Assembly: GCA_002342415.1 (NCBI GenBank)
Contig: DDPY01000015.1
Location: 153,197 to 217,196, forward strand
DNA length: 64,000 nucleotides
Source of the DNA: Prevotella sp. UBA2456
GTDB lineage: Bacteria > Bacteroidota > Bacteroidia > Bacteroidales > Bacteroidaceae
Reading direction: 5' to 3'
Of this stretch, positions 51,120 to 58,640 are shown in pieces. The position numbers were made by a program, and so were the translations under genes. A model generated the notes under the pieces. The model ran no database searches. It saw only the letters and a program-made list of their open reading frames with translations, and had not been told where the DNA came from. How positions within the stretch are numbered: the first letter of the stretch is position 1; every line of letters begins with the position of its first letter.

Positions 51120-51752
51120 TTATCTTACAACCATGTCTTTATACAGATAATACAACTCATCCGCAACAATTCTATATTTAGTAGATTTCTTATTTACAAG
51201 ACAATCTACGATTTCTTTACTCGTGTTGAACAACAATCGTTCTTTCAATATATAAAAATCGTTTATTGTTTCTTCTGAAAGCGTATTTGTGAGGCATTGA
51301 ACAAGAGCGGTCTTAAAACATTCCACATCAAGAATTCCAGTCATTGAAATATCTAGTTTGTGGTATTGCTTTGTTCTCTCAATGTCTTCTTTGCTTGTTG
51401 GCAAGAAGCCAAAACCAATTGCATCGTTTAGTTTGAACTTATCAATAAACTGATTTGAGTTACATGCTAACAAGAACAACCGTTTGCCTTCCAATAAGGA
51501 TATATTCTCTTTATTGAATAATTCCACATTGTCTAAAATACTTGCATAAAGACATGTACTCATTCCATGACCAAGAAAGAAAACGGTCTCAGCATCTTTG
51601 ATCTCATCAAAAATGATTTCCATCGGATCATCGTCACCAGAGGTGTCATATCCAACTTCTACAGCACCAAAAGTAGCACTAACATGGTTGCACAGCGGAC
51701 GAAGAAAGTCCGTTGTAGCATCTTGCGGATATATACAAACAGTCTTACCCAT
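51120..51752 (-). CDS. CHAT/caspase-like protein, putative protease effector
   Basis: A 210-residue protein with the His/Cys pattern of caspase-fold CHAT proteases: 'AETVFFLGHGMST' (His62 after a hydrophobic strand) and 'KRLFLLACNSNQF' (Cys97 after the next strand), then 'AIGFGFLP'. No other domain is fused. The C-terminal 80 residues are helical. In other defence systems CHAT proteins are activated proteases that cut partner or host proteins. Its start overlaps the receiver gene by 8 bp, so the two products are made together. Protease activity is inferred from two motifs only. Confidence 0.65.
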   Translation of the reverse strand: MGKTVCIYPQDATTDFLRPLCNHVSATFGAVEVGYDTSGDDDPMEIIFDEIKDAETVFFLGHGMSTCLYASILDNVELFNKENISLLEGKRLFLLACNSNQFIDKFKLNDAIGFGFLPTSKEDIERTKQYHKLDISMTGILDVECFKTALVQCLTNTLSEETINDFYILKERLLFNTSKEIVDCLVNKKSTKYRIVADELYYLYKDMVVR

Positions 51753-52443
51753 TGTTCACTTTTACAAGATACGCTATTGTTTGGGCAAGTACAGCCTCTA
51801 TCCACTCGTCAGATCGGGCATCCGAATGACTATCTATCATTTCAGCAATTTCATTGAACGTCATCCCCTTGAACTCTGGGAAACAAGATTCAAATTTCAT
51901 TTCGCCATTTGCCCGCAATAATGATGCTAGTCGATGTTCGACGGAATTACCTTTGTCTTTTTTCAAATAATCGATTAATATCTCCTGATAATCCGCTCTC
52001 TCAATACAATCAATAATCTGAGCTTTTATTAATTTATTGACACCCCCAACAAGTTCTTCTATCGAGGCTTTTTGGTATTCTTGGCCAACAACAGACGCAA
52101 TGACCTTATTCCAATTACCAGAATAAACAAAGAAACTGACATTGTCGCGGATGTCATGTACCATGTGAACGGTGTCTAACCCCGTGAAATAGGGGCATTC
52201 CAAATCAAAATCGGATAATGCTATGTCAAGATGTTTTCCTTTAATCCTGGACTCAATTTCCGTTTTCAATTTTACTACGTCCAAATCTTCAGAATCATCT
52301 TTCTTAAACTCTGCTGCACCTGTACGAATAGCAATAAAGTCTAAATCGAAATCTTTTGAAAGTTTCGACCTTATGCCATTAATCACTGCACTTTGTGATT
52401 TGTCATCAATCACCAATATACATCTTTTCTGTTTCATAATCAT
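51745..52443 (-). CDS. Receiver-domain (response-regulator-like) protein
   Basis: A 232-residue protein. Residues 1 to about 125 look like a receiver domain: 'CILVIDDKSQ' (acidic Asp13-Asp14), 'LDIALSDFDLE' (candidate phosphoacceptor Asp78) and 'FFVYSGN' (Ser108). The expected Lys after the fifth strand is not obvious. The C-terminal half is helical with no recognised DNA-binding domain, so it probably acts by protein contact. It starts at the last base of the double-GHKL gene and overlaps the CHAT-like gene, making it the likely link between them. Confidence 0.7.
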   Translation of the reverse strand: MIMKQKRCILVIDDKSQSAVINGIRSKLSKDFDLDFIAIRTGAAEFKKDDSEDLDVVKLKTEIESRIKGKHLDIALSDFDLECPYFTGLDTVHMVHDIRDNVSFFVYSGNWNKVIASVVGQEYQKASIEELVGGVNKLIKAQIIDCIERADYQEILIDYLKKDKGNSVEHRLASLLRANGEMKFESCFPEFKGMTFNEIAEMIDSHSDARSDEWIEAVLAQTIAYLVKVNNG

Positions 52444-54779
52444 TATTCAAATGTTAAACGGAAGGTTGCTCCGGTTTTAAAATGTAAACCATTGCCGAGA
52501 AATGTGATATCACCATTCAGATTCTCTCTCATGCGCTCCTTGATGGTACTCAATCCTATACCAGAACCTCCTCTGCGATTTGTAACCCCCTCTTCAAATA
52601 TATTTTCAGGAGTAAATTCATTCAAGTCTACCCCAACACCATTATCTGTGAAATCGACAATATAAGTACGGCCATTCCGAGAGAAATCCAATCTTAATTC
52701 AGTTGCGCCTGCCTTCTCAGAATTACTTTTAAGATTGTCTAGCACAATAGACAAATCCAGTATGGAAATCTTTTTCTCCAACGACTCTGTAAGTTTTGAA
52801 TGATACTGAACTTTAAATGATTTTTTGAAATTAGCAAGATACTCCTCCATGAAAGCCTGAATATCCACCAAACCCGTTTGTGCCAATAAAGCCAAGTCAG
52901 CTTTCGTAATCAGCTTTGACAATTTATTGATCTTGGTTATGTGGTATTCAAACTCATCCAAAGATGCCCTTAAATCATTTATATCATTATTAATCAATTG
53001 ATTTTTAGCCGTTGAGACAACACCTAATGCATCATTTGAAGAAATCAAAATAACATGCATCAAGTCTTGCACTTCTTTTGTAGTATTCCTTGTCGCTGCT
53101 AAATACTTATTTTTCTGTATCTGGACATCACGTTCACGTTCAGCACGTTCCCTTTTCTTTTTTTCTTCTTCAGCTTTTTCTGTTGCCTCTGCCTCTTTGC
53201 GCTCAGCTTCTTTTTTCTGACGTTGCAAATCATCCATGTGTTTCTCAAACTCATGGATTTTATTCATTAAGAATGTGTCATTGGTTTTTTCTGCAAGTTT
53301 ACGGACATCATCAAGCATCTGTGCTTGAATCACCTCTGTGTCAGTTGGGTCAGCAACAATATTTGCCAAATCCTCATTGTATTGGAGCACATTGATGGAT
53401 TTGTCGTTGACAAGCGTTTTTATGAGTTGAAGAAAATCCACCTTACTACCGATATTGGAATATAGGTGTTTGGCCGTGTCGGAGTCTTTGTCAACCTCCT
53501 GAAGTTGTTCTCTCGCCTTTAGCGCAGAACTCTGATTGACAAAATAATCTTTTCTGAGGAACCCTTCCCCCCATAAAACACCAACCACATATCGTTCTAG
53601 CCGCCGGTGTATAAGGGTGAAATAGTTCATTAGTTGTTTCGAGGCTGCAGTTTTTATCAATCCACCGTCACGACTTGAAACCTCCTTGATTAAATCAGCA
53701 TTGTCTGTTTCAACATCAACACGACCAAACAAGTCACGAGTTCCGAGGAAACGGTTATAACCCTGTTGCTGACGTTGGTTAAGTCCCCAACTATCATCGT
53801 TCCATTCACCATATGGTAAAATTCGGAATCCATTCCTAAAAAGGAAAACATTGCCATAACTGATAGGCTCAACTCCCATCTTAGAAGTAAAATTGTATTT
53901 GGCTGCTCGATTTAAGAAAAACAAGCTTACAGAAGCAGAAGATAATTCTGTATATTTTGTGTTAGGCTCTTCTATCTCATACATGTGAATACCACGGTCA
54001 GTTAGGAATGTATGAATCACTCCATTCTCAATACGACTCTCAATTTGAGTTGTTTTAAGCTTCAGGACGTCTGCAATAGAGTTTTCTATAATGCCATTGA
54101 CAACGTCATGCTGTGATTCTGCCTTAGCATCATCTTGTTTCATCTTTGGAGCGGTAATCACAATCTGAAAATCGTCATCAGTTCCAGAAAATGGATTAAT
54201 CATTTTCTCCAAAGACTTCCTTAGTCGCTTTATGTCTCCACGCAACCAATTATCATGAAGCCCCCTAAACTGTAAAATAGTTCCCGTTGTTGATGCATCA
54301 GGAAATTCAGGGATGTCATCTATCGTCTCATGTGGGATATCAATAGTATCAAATTCAACTTTCTTATTTATTTCGAAAGTTTGCCAGTCAACATCAAGAA
54401 TTTCAGTTTTGTTTTCTGCACTACGGGTTTTCAACAGTAAGTTGCGTGCCAATCGATCACATGACATTCGTCCGATACCTTTTGCACCAGCATAATGACG
54501 TTTGAATTTACTCCGATATGAAAGATCTTCTGTTCCATCACTTTTGGCAGAATAGGCAACGAAAAGCCACTTGTTAATAAGGTCATCTTTTGACATACCT
54601 TTGCCATTGTCGGCTATGGCTAAATAGTCCTCATCAAAAGTTATTTCAACCTTAGAAGCATGTGCATCGTATGAATTCTTGACCAATTCCAAAATGGCGA
54701 TATCGGGACTTGTAATCAAATCCCGACCAAGAATATTTTTCAATTCTGCGCTGACACGAAATTGCAAATTATCCTTCAT
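52443..54779 (-). CDS. Double-GHKL protein: MORC-like ATPase plus histidine-kinase-like module
   Basis: A 778-residue cytosolic protein with two GHKL ATP-binding domains. The N-terminal one (about 20-170) has 'ILELVKNSYDAHA' (Glu31, Asn35), 'IADNGKGMS' and 'YAGAKGIGRMS', as in MORC/MutL/Hsp90-type ATPases. A long charged coiled coil (about 505-560) leads to a DHp-like helix pair with His575 ('DLMHVIL') and a C-terminal kinase-type ATPase: 'IVLDNLKSNSEKA' (N-box), 'FTDNGVGVD' (712-718) and 'GGSGIGLSTIKE' (737-748). No membrane or sensor domain. It overlaps M1 by 11 bp. Confidence 0.82.
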   Translation of the reverse strand: MKDNLQFRVSAELKNILGRDLITSPDIAILELVKNSYDAHASKVEITFDEDYLAIADNGKGMSKDDLINKWLFVAYSAKSDGTEDLSYRSKFKRHYAGAKGIGRMSCDRLARNLLLKTRSAENKTEILDVDWQTFEINKKVEFDTIDIPHETIDDIPEFPDASTTGTILQFRGLHDNWLRGDIKRLRKSLEKMINPFSGTDDDFQIVITAPKMKQDDAKAESQHDVVNGIIENSIADVLKLKTTQIESRIENGVIHTFLTDRGIHMYEIEEPNTKYTELSSASVSLFFLNRAAKYNFTSKMGVEPISYGNVFLFRNGFRILPYGEWNDDSWGLNQRQQQGYNRFLGTRDLFGRVDVETDNADLIKEVSSRDGGLIKTAASKQLMNYFTLIHRRLERYVVGVLWGEGFLRKDYFVNQSSALKAREQLQEVDKDSDTAKHLYSNIGSKVDFLQLIKTLVNDKSINVLQYNEDLANIVADPTDTEVIQAQMLDDVRKLAEKTNDTFLMNKIHEFEKHMDDLQRQKKEAERKEAEATEKAEEEKKKRERAERERDVQIQKNKYLAATRNTTKEVQDLMHVILISSNDALGVVSTAKNQLINNDINDLRASLDEFEYHITKINKLSKLITKADLALLAQTGLVDIQAFMEEYLANFKKSFKVQYHSKLTESLEKKISILDLSIVLDNLKSNSEKAGATELRLDFSRNGRTYIVDFTDNGVGVDLNEFTPENIFEEGVTNRRGGSGIGLSTIKERMRENLNGDITFLGNGLHFKTGATFRLTFE

Positions 54780-55998
54780 ACTGCAGCATCTGTTTTAATA
54801 CATTTCCTGCCTGTTCAGCGAACAATGGAGGGATGGCGTTACCTACTTGGGAATAACGAGGCACCTCAATTTTACGCATTTTTCCACCAGTGGTATATTT
54901 CTTTTGTATCTCATACCAATCCGGGAAAGACTGGATACGTGCACATTCTCGAACTGTCATGATCCGAGGCTCAGAGTAGTGCAAATAGTCATCTGGCTGT
55001 CCAGTAATAGTTGGCGAAACTGTGTTTGGGTCTAAAACTGTTATGCCTCGTTGGTTAATCCCCCATCCCTCACGGGCTTTGCCATCAATACGTTTACCTC
55101 GTTCTGGATATTCAGCCAATAGACGTTTATAACAACTCAGCTTGTCTGCTGTATGATGTGCAAAACTATGGCTATTAGGAACATCGTGTGTCTCAGGATA
55201 GTCCCCACGCATTAATTTCTCATACGGAGTCAATTTGTGCTTGCCATATTTACCTGAATTAAATCCTTTGCGATCAGGGGTCGGCAGTTCTCCATTGCTA
55301 TGAAGCAAATCTGATATAGCTTCTCGCAAGGTGACAGTAGTACTAAGCCTCCGTTCTGCTAAGAACGCATCACGATTCTTTTTAAGTAAATGTTCAAAAT
55401 TATCTGGCGAGCAAAGATTGTCCTTAACGCCGACAAGTATGAAACGCTTACGGCGCTGCGGAACGCCATACTCTGAGAAATCAATCACATGAGGCTTGAC
55501 TGCATACCCCAGTCCTTCAAGTGCTTTAATAACTATCTGCGAATAAGGCATCACACCCTCTTTCTTCCTCTTGTTAAATGCATAAGTAAAGCCTTTGACA
55601 TTTTCAAAAAGAATCATTTTGGGCTGAACCAACTTAATAAACTTTATATAGGAAAACACTAACTGATTGCGGATATCGTCCTTTACCCGTTTGCCTGCCA
55701 TCGAAAATCCTTGACACGGCGGTCCTCCCGCAACCAAATCCACCTTACCTTGTAGGGCTTCAAGCTGCTTTGAATAGTTCTTCAATATCTCATTGATGTC
55801 GTGGTTGGTTTGTGGCAACCACTTTGGCCAATCGAAGTGTTTTTTATTTTCTATCAGATTATGTTTCAGCGTTTCAAAGGCAAAAGCATTCTTTTCAATG
55901 GCAAACAATCCGTGCCACCCAGATTGATATAATCCGAGCGACAAGCCTCCTGCTCCAGCAAAGAGATCAATGACCGTATATTGCTTCACTTTATCCAT
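54769..55998 (-). CDS. DNA cytosine-5 methyltransferase M1 of island 2
   Basis: A 409-residue m5C methyltransferase from the ATG at 55998 (a GTG at 56004 is in frame but overlaps the remnant stop). Seen: 'YTVIDLFAGAGGLSLG' (motif I), 'AGGPPCQGFSMAGKR' (catalytic Cys), 'LFENVKGFTY', 'YGVPQRRKRFILVGV', 'CARIQSFPDWY' and 'YSQVGNAIPP'. It is only distantly like M2, so the two probably act on different strands or sites. It starts 3 bp after the stop of the truncated partner gene. Confidence 0.93.
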   Translation of the reverse strand: MDKVKQYTVIDLFAGAGGLSLGLYQSGWHGLFAIEKNAFAFETLKHNLIENKKHFDWPKWLPQTNHDINEILKNYSKQLEALQGKVDLVAGGPPCQGFSMAGKRVKDDIRNQLVFSYIKFIKLVQPKMILFENVKGFTYAFNKRKKEGVMPYSQIVIKALEGLGYAVKPHVIDFSEYGVPQRRKRFILVGVKDNLCSPDNFEHLLKKNRDAFLAERRLSTTVTLREAISDLLHSNGELPTPDRKGFNSGKYGKHKLTPYEKLMRGDYPETHDVPNSHSFAHHTADKLSCYKRLLAEYPERGKRIDGKAREGWGINQRGITVLDPNTVSPTITGQPDDYLHYSEPRIMTVRECARIQSFPDWYEIQKKYTTGGKMRKIEVPRYSQVGNAIPPLFAEQAGNVLKQMLQYEG

Positions 55999-56000
55999 AA

Positions 56001-56066
56001 TCACAAATATTTATGCAAGAACTTCTTGTCGGCATCACCCTCTACTATTATCTGAAACCTCTTCAT
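56001..56066 (-). pseudogene. 21-residue stub of the ATPase partner (DUF3226/TOPRIM-like)
   Basis: Reads MKRFQIIVEGDADKKFLHKYL and then stops 3 bp before methyltransferase M1. The 'IIVEGDADKKFL' start is typical of DUF3226/TOPRIM-like partners encoded after AAA ATPases of this kind. Its ATG overlaps the ATPase stop (TAATG), the coupling expected for the intact pair. The rest of the gene is missing, which suggests that the R-M block was inserted or recombined here. Confidence 0.6.
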
Positions 56067-57142
56067 TACGCAAGCCCTCTAAGTTCAACATCATTTTCGC
56101 ATGCTCCGCTCAGGCCTTCAAAAGTGTATTTGTAGGCTTGATGCCCTTTTATTGGAGTATTAGCGAGTGTATATAACCGCATCTCTTGTTGATACTCTGG
56201 ATGTTCTTCCAGCATTTCATTCAAACGGCTTAGTGTTTCCTTACTATGAGTGGTAATGAACACCTGCTTGTTTGTAGTGGTTGCCAGCGCAAAGATGGCT
56301 TCCCACAGTTTCTTGTAGGCAGAATAGTGCAAGCCATTTTCAATCTCATCTATCAGAAGTATATTGTTCATGGGATTGGCAGATGCAGCCACAATGTTCA
56401 GATAGCGGCGAAGGCCATCACCTTGCATATTGACTGCCAACAACTGATCTATGCCTTCCAGACCTACGTAAGCAACATTATTCAGAATCTCCAATGTAGT
56501 GATGCGGCTATCGAAATGCTTCAATTGCTCAGTTACAGAATCTTTTAACCTGCGCTTTGCCAACTCAACCAAGTCATTGGCGGGATTACCAGCTGCCAAG
56601 TCTGAAGAGATAAAAGCCACACTGTTCTTTTCCAAATATCCCCCTGCCAGTTTCTTGCCGGATATCAATCCTTGTTGATTGACCGTCAAGCTGCACTCGT
56701 GAGTACTCTTTTCATGACCGGATTCAACATCGAAAAGCATCTTCAGTGTATTCAGGAAGGTCTTTGTTTCTGAGGTAGGTATCTGCCCGTTTTGCAAATC
56801 CAGTTGTGACTGCCCATCAAAGACATAGGTCAGAACTAACGACAAATGCCGTTTAGTGCTGTCAAACAATTCGGAAGACATCTCTGGCTTTACCTTTATG
56901 TCACAATTATGGAACATATAGCCCAAGTCTGCAAAACTGCTATAGTTGCGAGACCTGATAGAATTGATGGTCTGAGGAAGGTCTGGGTTGGACATCCCCA
57001 TCATCAATAAAAGACACTCAAGTACCGAACTCTTACCTGAGCTATTCTGCCCTAAAAAGACATTGACACGCGAAAAATCGTCAATCTTCAGATGGTCGAT
57101 GCCTCTGAAGTTCTTTATTTCAATATTCTTGAATCCATCCAT
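56066..57142 (-). CDS. AAA ATPase (OLD/AAA_21-like)
   Basis: A 358-residue SMC-like ATPase: 'GFKNIEIKNFRGIDHLKIDDF' start, Walker A 'FLGQNSSGKSSVLE' (about 29-42), signature 'GDGLRRYLNIV', Walker B 'NILLIDEIENGLH' and 'VFITTHSKETL'. It lacks the TOPRIM nuclease of full OLD proteins; the partner would have been the truncated ORF that follows. It is the first gene downstream of the island promoter. Whether the ATPase alone is useful is unknown. Confidence 0.85.
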   Translation of the reverse strand: MDGFKNIEIKNFRGIDHLKIDDFSRVNVFLGQNSSGKSSVLECLLLMMGMSNPDLPQTINSIRSRNYSSFADLGYMFHNCDIKVKPEMSSELFDSTKRHLSLVLTYVFDGQSQLDLQNGQIPTSETKTFLNTLKMLFDVESGHEKSTHECSLTVNQQGLISGKKLAGGYLEKNSVAFISSDLAAGNPANDLVELAKRRLKDSVTEQLKHFDSRITTLEILNNVAYVGLEGIDQLLAVNMQGDGLRRYLNIVAASANPMNNILLIDEIENGLHYSAYKKLWEAIFALATTTNKQVFITTHSKETLSRLNEMLEEHPEYQQEMRLYTLANTPIKGHQAYKYTFEGLSGACENDVELRGLA

Positions 57143-57232
57143 AATGACCGGCTCTTATGCTTTCGTGTGATTATCTACTTGGTTGAGCAAATCGATGATC
57201 TGTCTTCTACTTTATTTAATTAAATTCGAATG

Positions 57233-57263
57233 CAAATATAATAAAAGATCGCAATATCACCAA
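57233..57263 (-). promoter_or_regulatory. Promoter at the head of island 2
   Basis: Minus strand TTG at 57263-57261, 20 bp spacer, TATATTTG at 57240-57233; 91 bp before the ATPase start. With the overlaps downstream it could drive all genes to 45769. Confidence 0.7.
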
Positions 57264-57323
57264 ATTTATTAGTAAATATTTATCTTTATGGCTATGTTTT
57301 CAATCACGGGATACGGGTAACAT

Positions 57324-57389
57324 CATGGGCTACGAAACGTAATCTCGTGGGCAACGAAACGTAATGTCGTGGGCTGTGAGCCGTAATGC
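57324..57389. repeat. Three-copy 22 bp tandem array
   Basis: Units begin catgggctacgaaacgtaat, cgtgggcaacgaaacgtaat and cgtgggctgtgagccgtaat, each 22 bp (57324, 57346, 57368). The array lies upstream of the island 2 promoter, next to the long inverted repeat. Confidence 0.85.
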
Positions 57390-57402
57390 CGAGAAAAGGG
57401 GC

Positions 57403-57703
57403 ACTACACCCCCCAATCGGCTGCAAGGCCTTTATACAAAGGAAAAGTGCCGGGGTGGGTGTTCAGCAAACACTCCCCCAACAGTACACCAACACTACAC
57501 CAAAAGCCCTCCCCTTGAGATTGAAGAAATGGGGGGATTGAGATAATGAGTTTTTTTAATGGCGGGGGGAGTGTTGGGGGGAGTGTTGGGGTAGTGTTGG
57601 GGTAGTGTTGGGGTAGTGATGGGGGGAATGTTCTGCAAACACCCACCCCTCCAAACCTCCTTTGTATAAAGGGTTTTCTGCAAGATTTGGGGGAGTGTTC
57701 TAA
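57403..57703. repeat. 300 bp imperfect inverted-repeat element with G-rich minisatellite
   Basis: The left arm (57404-57490) and the reverse complement of the right arm (57615-57703) share blocks such as cctttatacaaagg, ggggtgggtgtt and cactccccc/cattccccc. The right half has expanded an 11 bp unit, ggggtagtgtt, at 57576-57625. No ORF of credible composition. It may be a MITE-like element or a large RNA/DNA hairpin. Confidence 0.72.
57572..57627 (+). repeat. G-quadruplex-prone tract
   Basis: Six G-runs of 4-6 bases separated by 6-7 base loops (AGTGTT, TAGTGTT, TAGTGAT). It is the core of the minisatellite, 130 bp upstream of the tRNA-Val promoter. Confidence 0.75.
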
Positions 57704-57756
57704 AAACAAAAATTAAAAAAAGTCCGAAAAAGTTAGGCCATTTCCAAAAAATGTTG

Positions 57757-57764
57757 TACCTTTG
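57757..57764 (+). promoter_or_regulatory. -7 element of tRNA-Val
   Basis: TACCTTTG followed by GCATCCGGTTTTC, the same 20 bp as at tRNA-Arg (44451-44470), 18 bp before the tRNA. Confidence 0.65.
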
Positions 57765-57782
57765 CATCCGGTTTTCTGAAAC

Positions 57783-57857
57783 AGGGGCGTAGCCCAGTTG
57801 GTTTAGAGCGCTGCAGTCACATTGCAGAGGTCATCGGTTCGAGCCCGATCGTCCCTA
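57783..57857 (+). tRNA. tRNA-Val (anticodon CAC)
   Basis: Acceptor AGGGGCG with CGTCCCT, anticodon stem CTGCA/TGCAG with loop GTCACAT (anticodon CAC), T arm ATCGG/CCGAT around TTCGAGC. The D stem GCCC/GAGC has one mismatch. CCA is not encoded. Reading GTG codons, so valine. Confidence 0.85.
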
Positions 57858-57872
57858 CCCCCACATCAGAAC

Positions 57873-57912
57873 AGAGGATGAGCGCCAGCGTGGTGCTCAT
57901 CCTCTCTTTTTG
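57873..57912 (+). terminator. Terminator after tRNA-Val
   Basis: AGAGGATGAGC (57873-57883) and GCTCATCCTCT (57895-57905), a perfect 11 bp stem followed by CTTTTTG. Confidence 0.88.
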
Positions 57913-57968
57913 TGTTATCCATCTCTTTTTACCTCATTCGCGGGGAAGCCCCCCGGCTTCGCTCCGCA

Positions 57969-58445
57969 TTAGTCCTTGGATGCCTTGTCCGGGCGCTTGC
58001 CGTCGCGGTGTCCATGACGACCGTGCTTCTTCTTCCAGCTCTTATACTGGTCGTCGGTGAGTATCTGCTTCAGCTTCTTGTCGTACTCCTGGCGCTTGGC
58101 GTGGTGAGCCTTGAACTTCGCTTTCTGCTCGTCGGTCAGCTCGGGGCGCTCAGGGCGCTGGCCTTTCTTGAAGTCTTTCTGATCCCCCTGCTGGGTGGCT
58201 CCCGACTGTGCGTCGGGGCGTGGTCCGCGAGGACGGCGTGGAGCCTTCAGCACATCCTTGTACTCCTTGTTCAGTTCGAGCACCTTCGCCTTCTGCTCGT
58301 CGGTCAGCTTCAGGTCGTTGGCCATGCGGTCGGTCATCTCTTCAGCACTGGGCTCCTTGGGGGCCTTGCGTTCACTCTTTGCATCCTGTGCCATCACTGC
58401 TGTCATCGACAGGAGGGCAACCATTGTTAAAACAATCTTTTTCAT
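57969..58445 (-). CDS. DUF4890 / Spy-like periplasmic protein
   Basis: A 158-residue exported protein with a signal peptide (1-20, 'AVMAQ') and two 'LTDEQKAK' repeats (about residues 47 and 101), as in LTXXQ/Spy-type proteins and the Bacteroidetes DUF4890 family. The protein is very Lys/Arg/Asp/Glu-rich and ends in a basic His-rich tail. The likely role is an envelope chaperone or metal-stress protein, by analogy only. Confidence 0.8.
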   Translation of the reverse strand: MKKIVLTMVALLSMTAVMAQDAKSERKAPKEPSAEEMTDRMANDLKLTDEQKAKVLELNKEYKDVLKAPRRPRGPRPDAQSGATQQGDQKDFKKGQRPERPELTDEQKAKFKAHHAKRQEYDKKLKQILTDDQYKSWKKKHGRHGHRDGKRPDKASKD

Positions 58446-58509
58446 TTCTTGTTAAATTTAAAAACTATTAGTAATTATGTTCTTGACTTTTGTCGGTTGT
58501 TTGACGTTG

Positions 58510-58517
58510 CAAAGGTA
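58510..58517 (-). promoter_or_regulatory. -7 element for the DUF4890 gene
   Basis: Minus strand TACCTTTG, 65 bp before the start; no clear -33 TTG because the terminator hairpin lies there. Confidence 0.5.
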
Positions 58518-58524
58518 GGAAAAG

Positions 58525-58562
58525 TTTAACCGTCCGCAGCAAAAATTCTGCGAACGGTTAAA
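58525..58562 (-). terminator. Terminator after the subtilase gene
   Basis: TTTAACCGT/ACGGTTAAA with inner CGCAG/CTGCG forms a long stem between the subtilase stop and the DUF4890 promoter. Confidence 0.7.
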
Positions 58563-58579
58563 TTTTTAGAGCGAAACGG

Positions 58580-58635
58580 GAGAGTTGATAGTTAAAGTTC
58601 TCGCTTTGAGAGTTTGGCTTCGCAATGAGAGTTGG
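58580..58635. repeat. Heptamer-phased GAGAGTT element
   Basis: Eight 7 bp units in register, including gagagtt twice and gatagtt; the others (aaagttc, tcgcttt, tggcttc, gcaatga, gagttgg) resemble the composite at 10954-11062. It ends 5 bp from the subtilase stop. Confidence 0.7.
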
Positions 58636-58640
58636 GAGGA

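Noticed and set aside
57324..57389. CRISPR array
   Set aside because: The 22 bp units are directly adjacent with no spacers, only three copies, and no cas genes are present.
57404..57767. Small ORFs across the G-rich inverted repeat
   Set aside because: Their predicted peptides are Pro/Thr/Gly low-complexity products of the repeat with no family resemblance.
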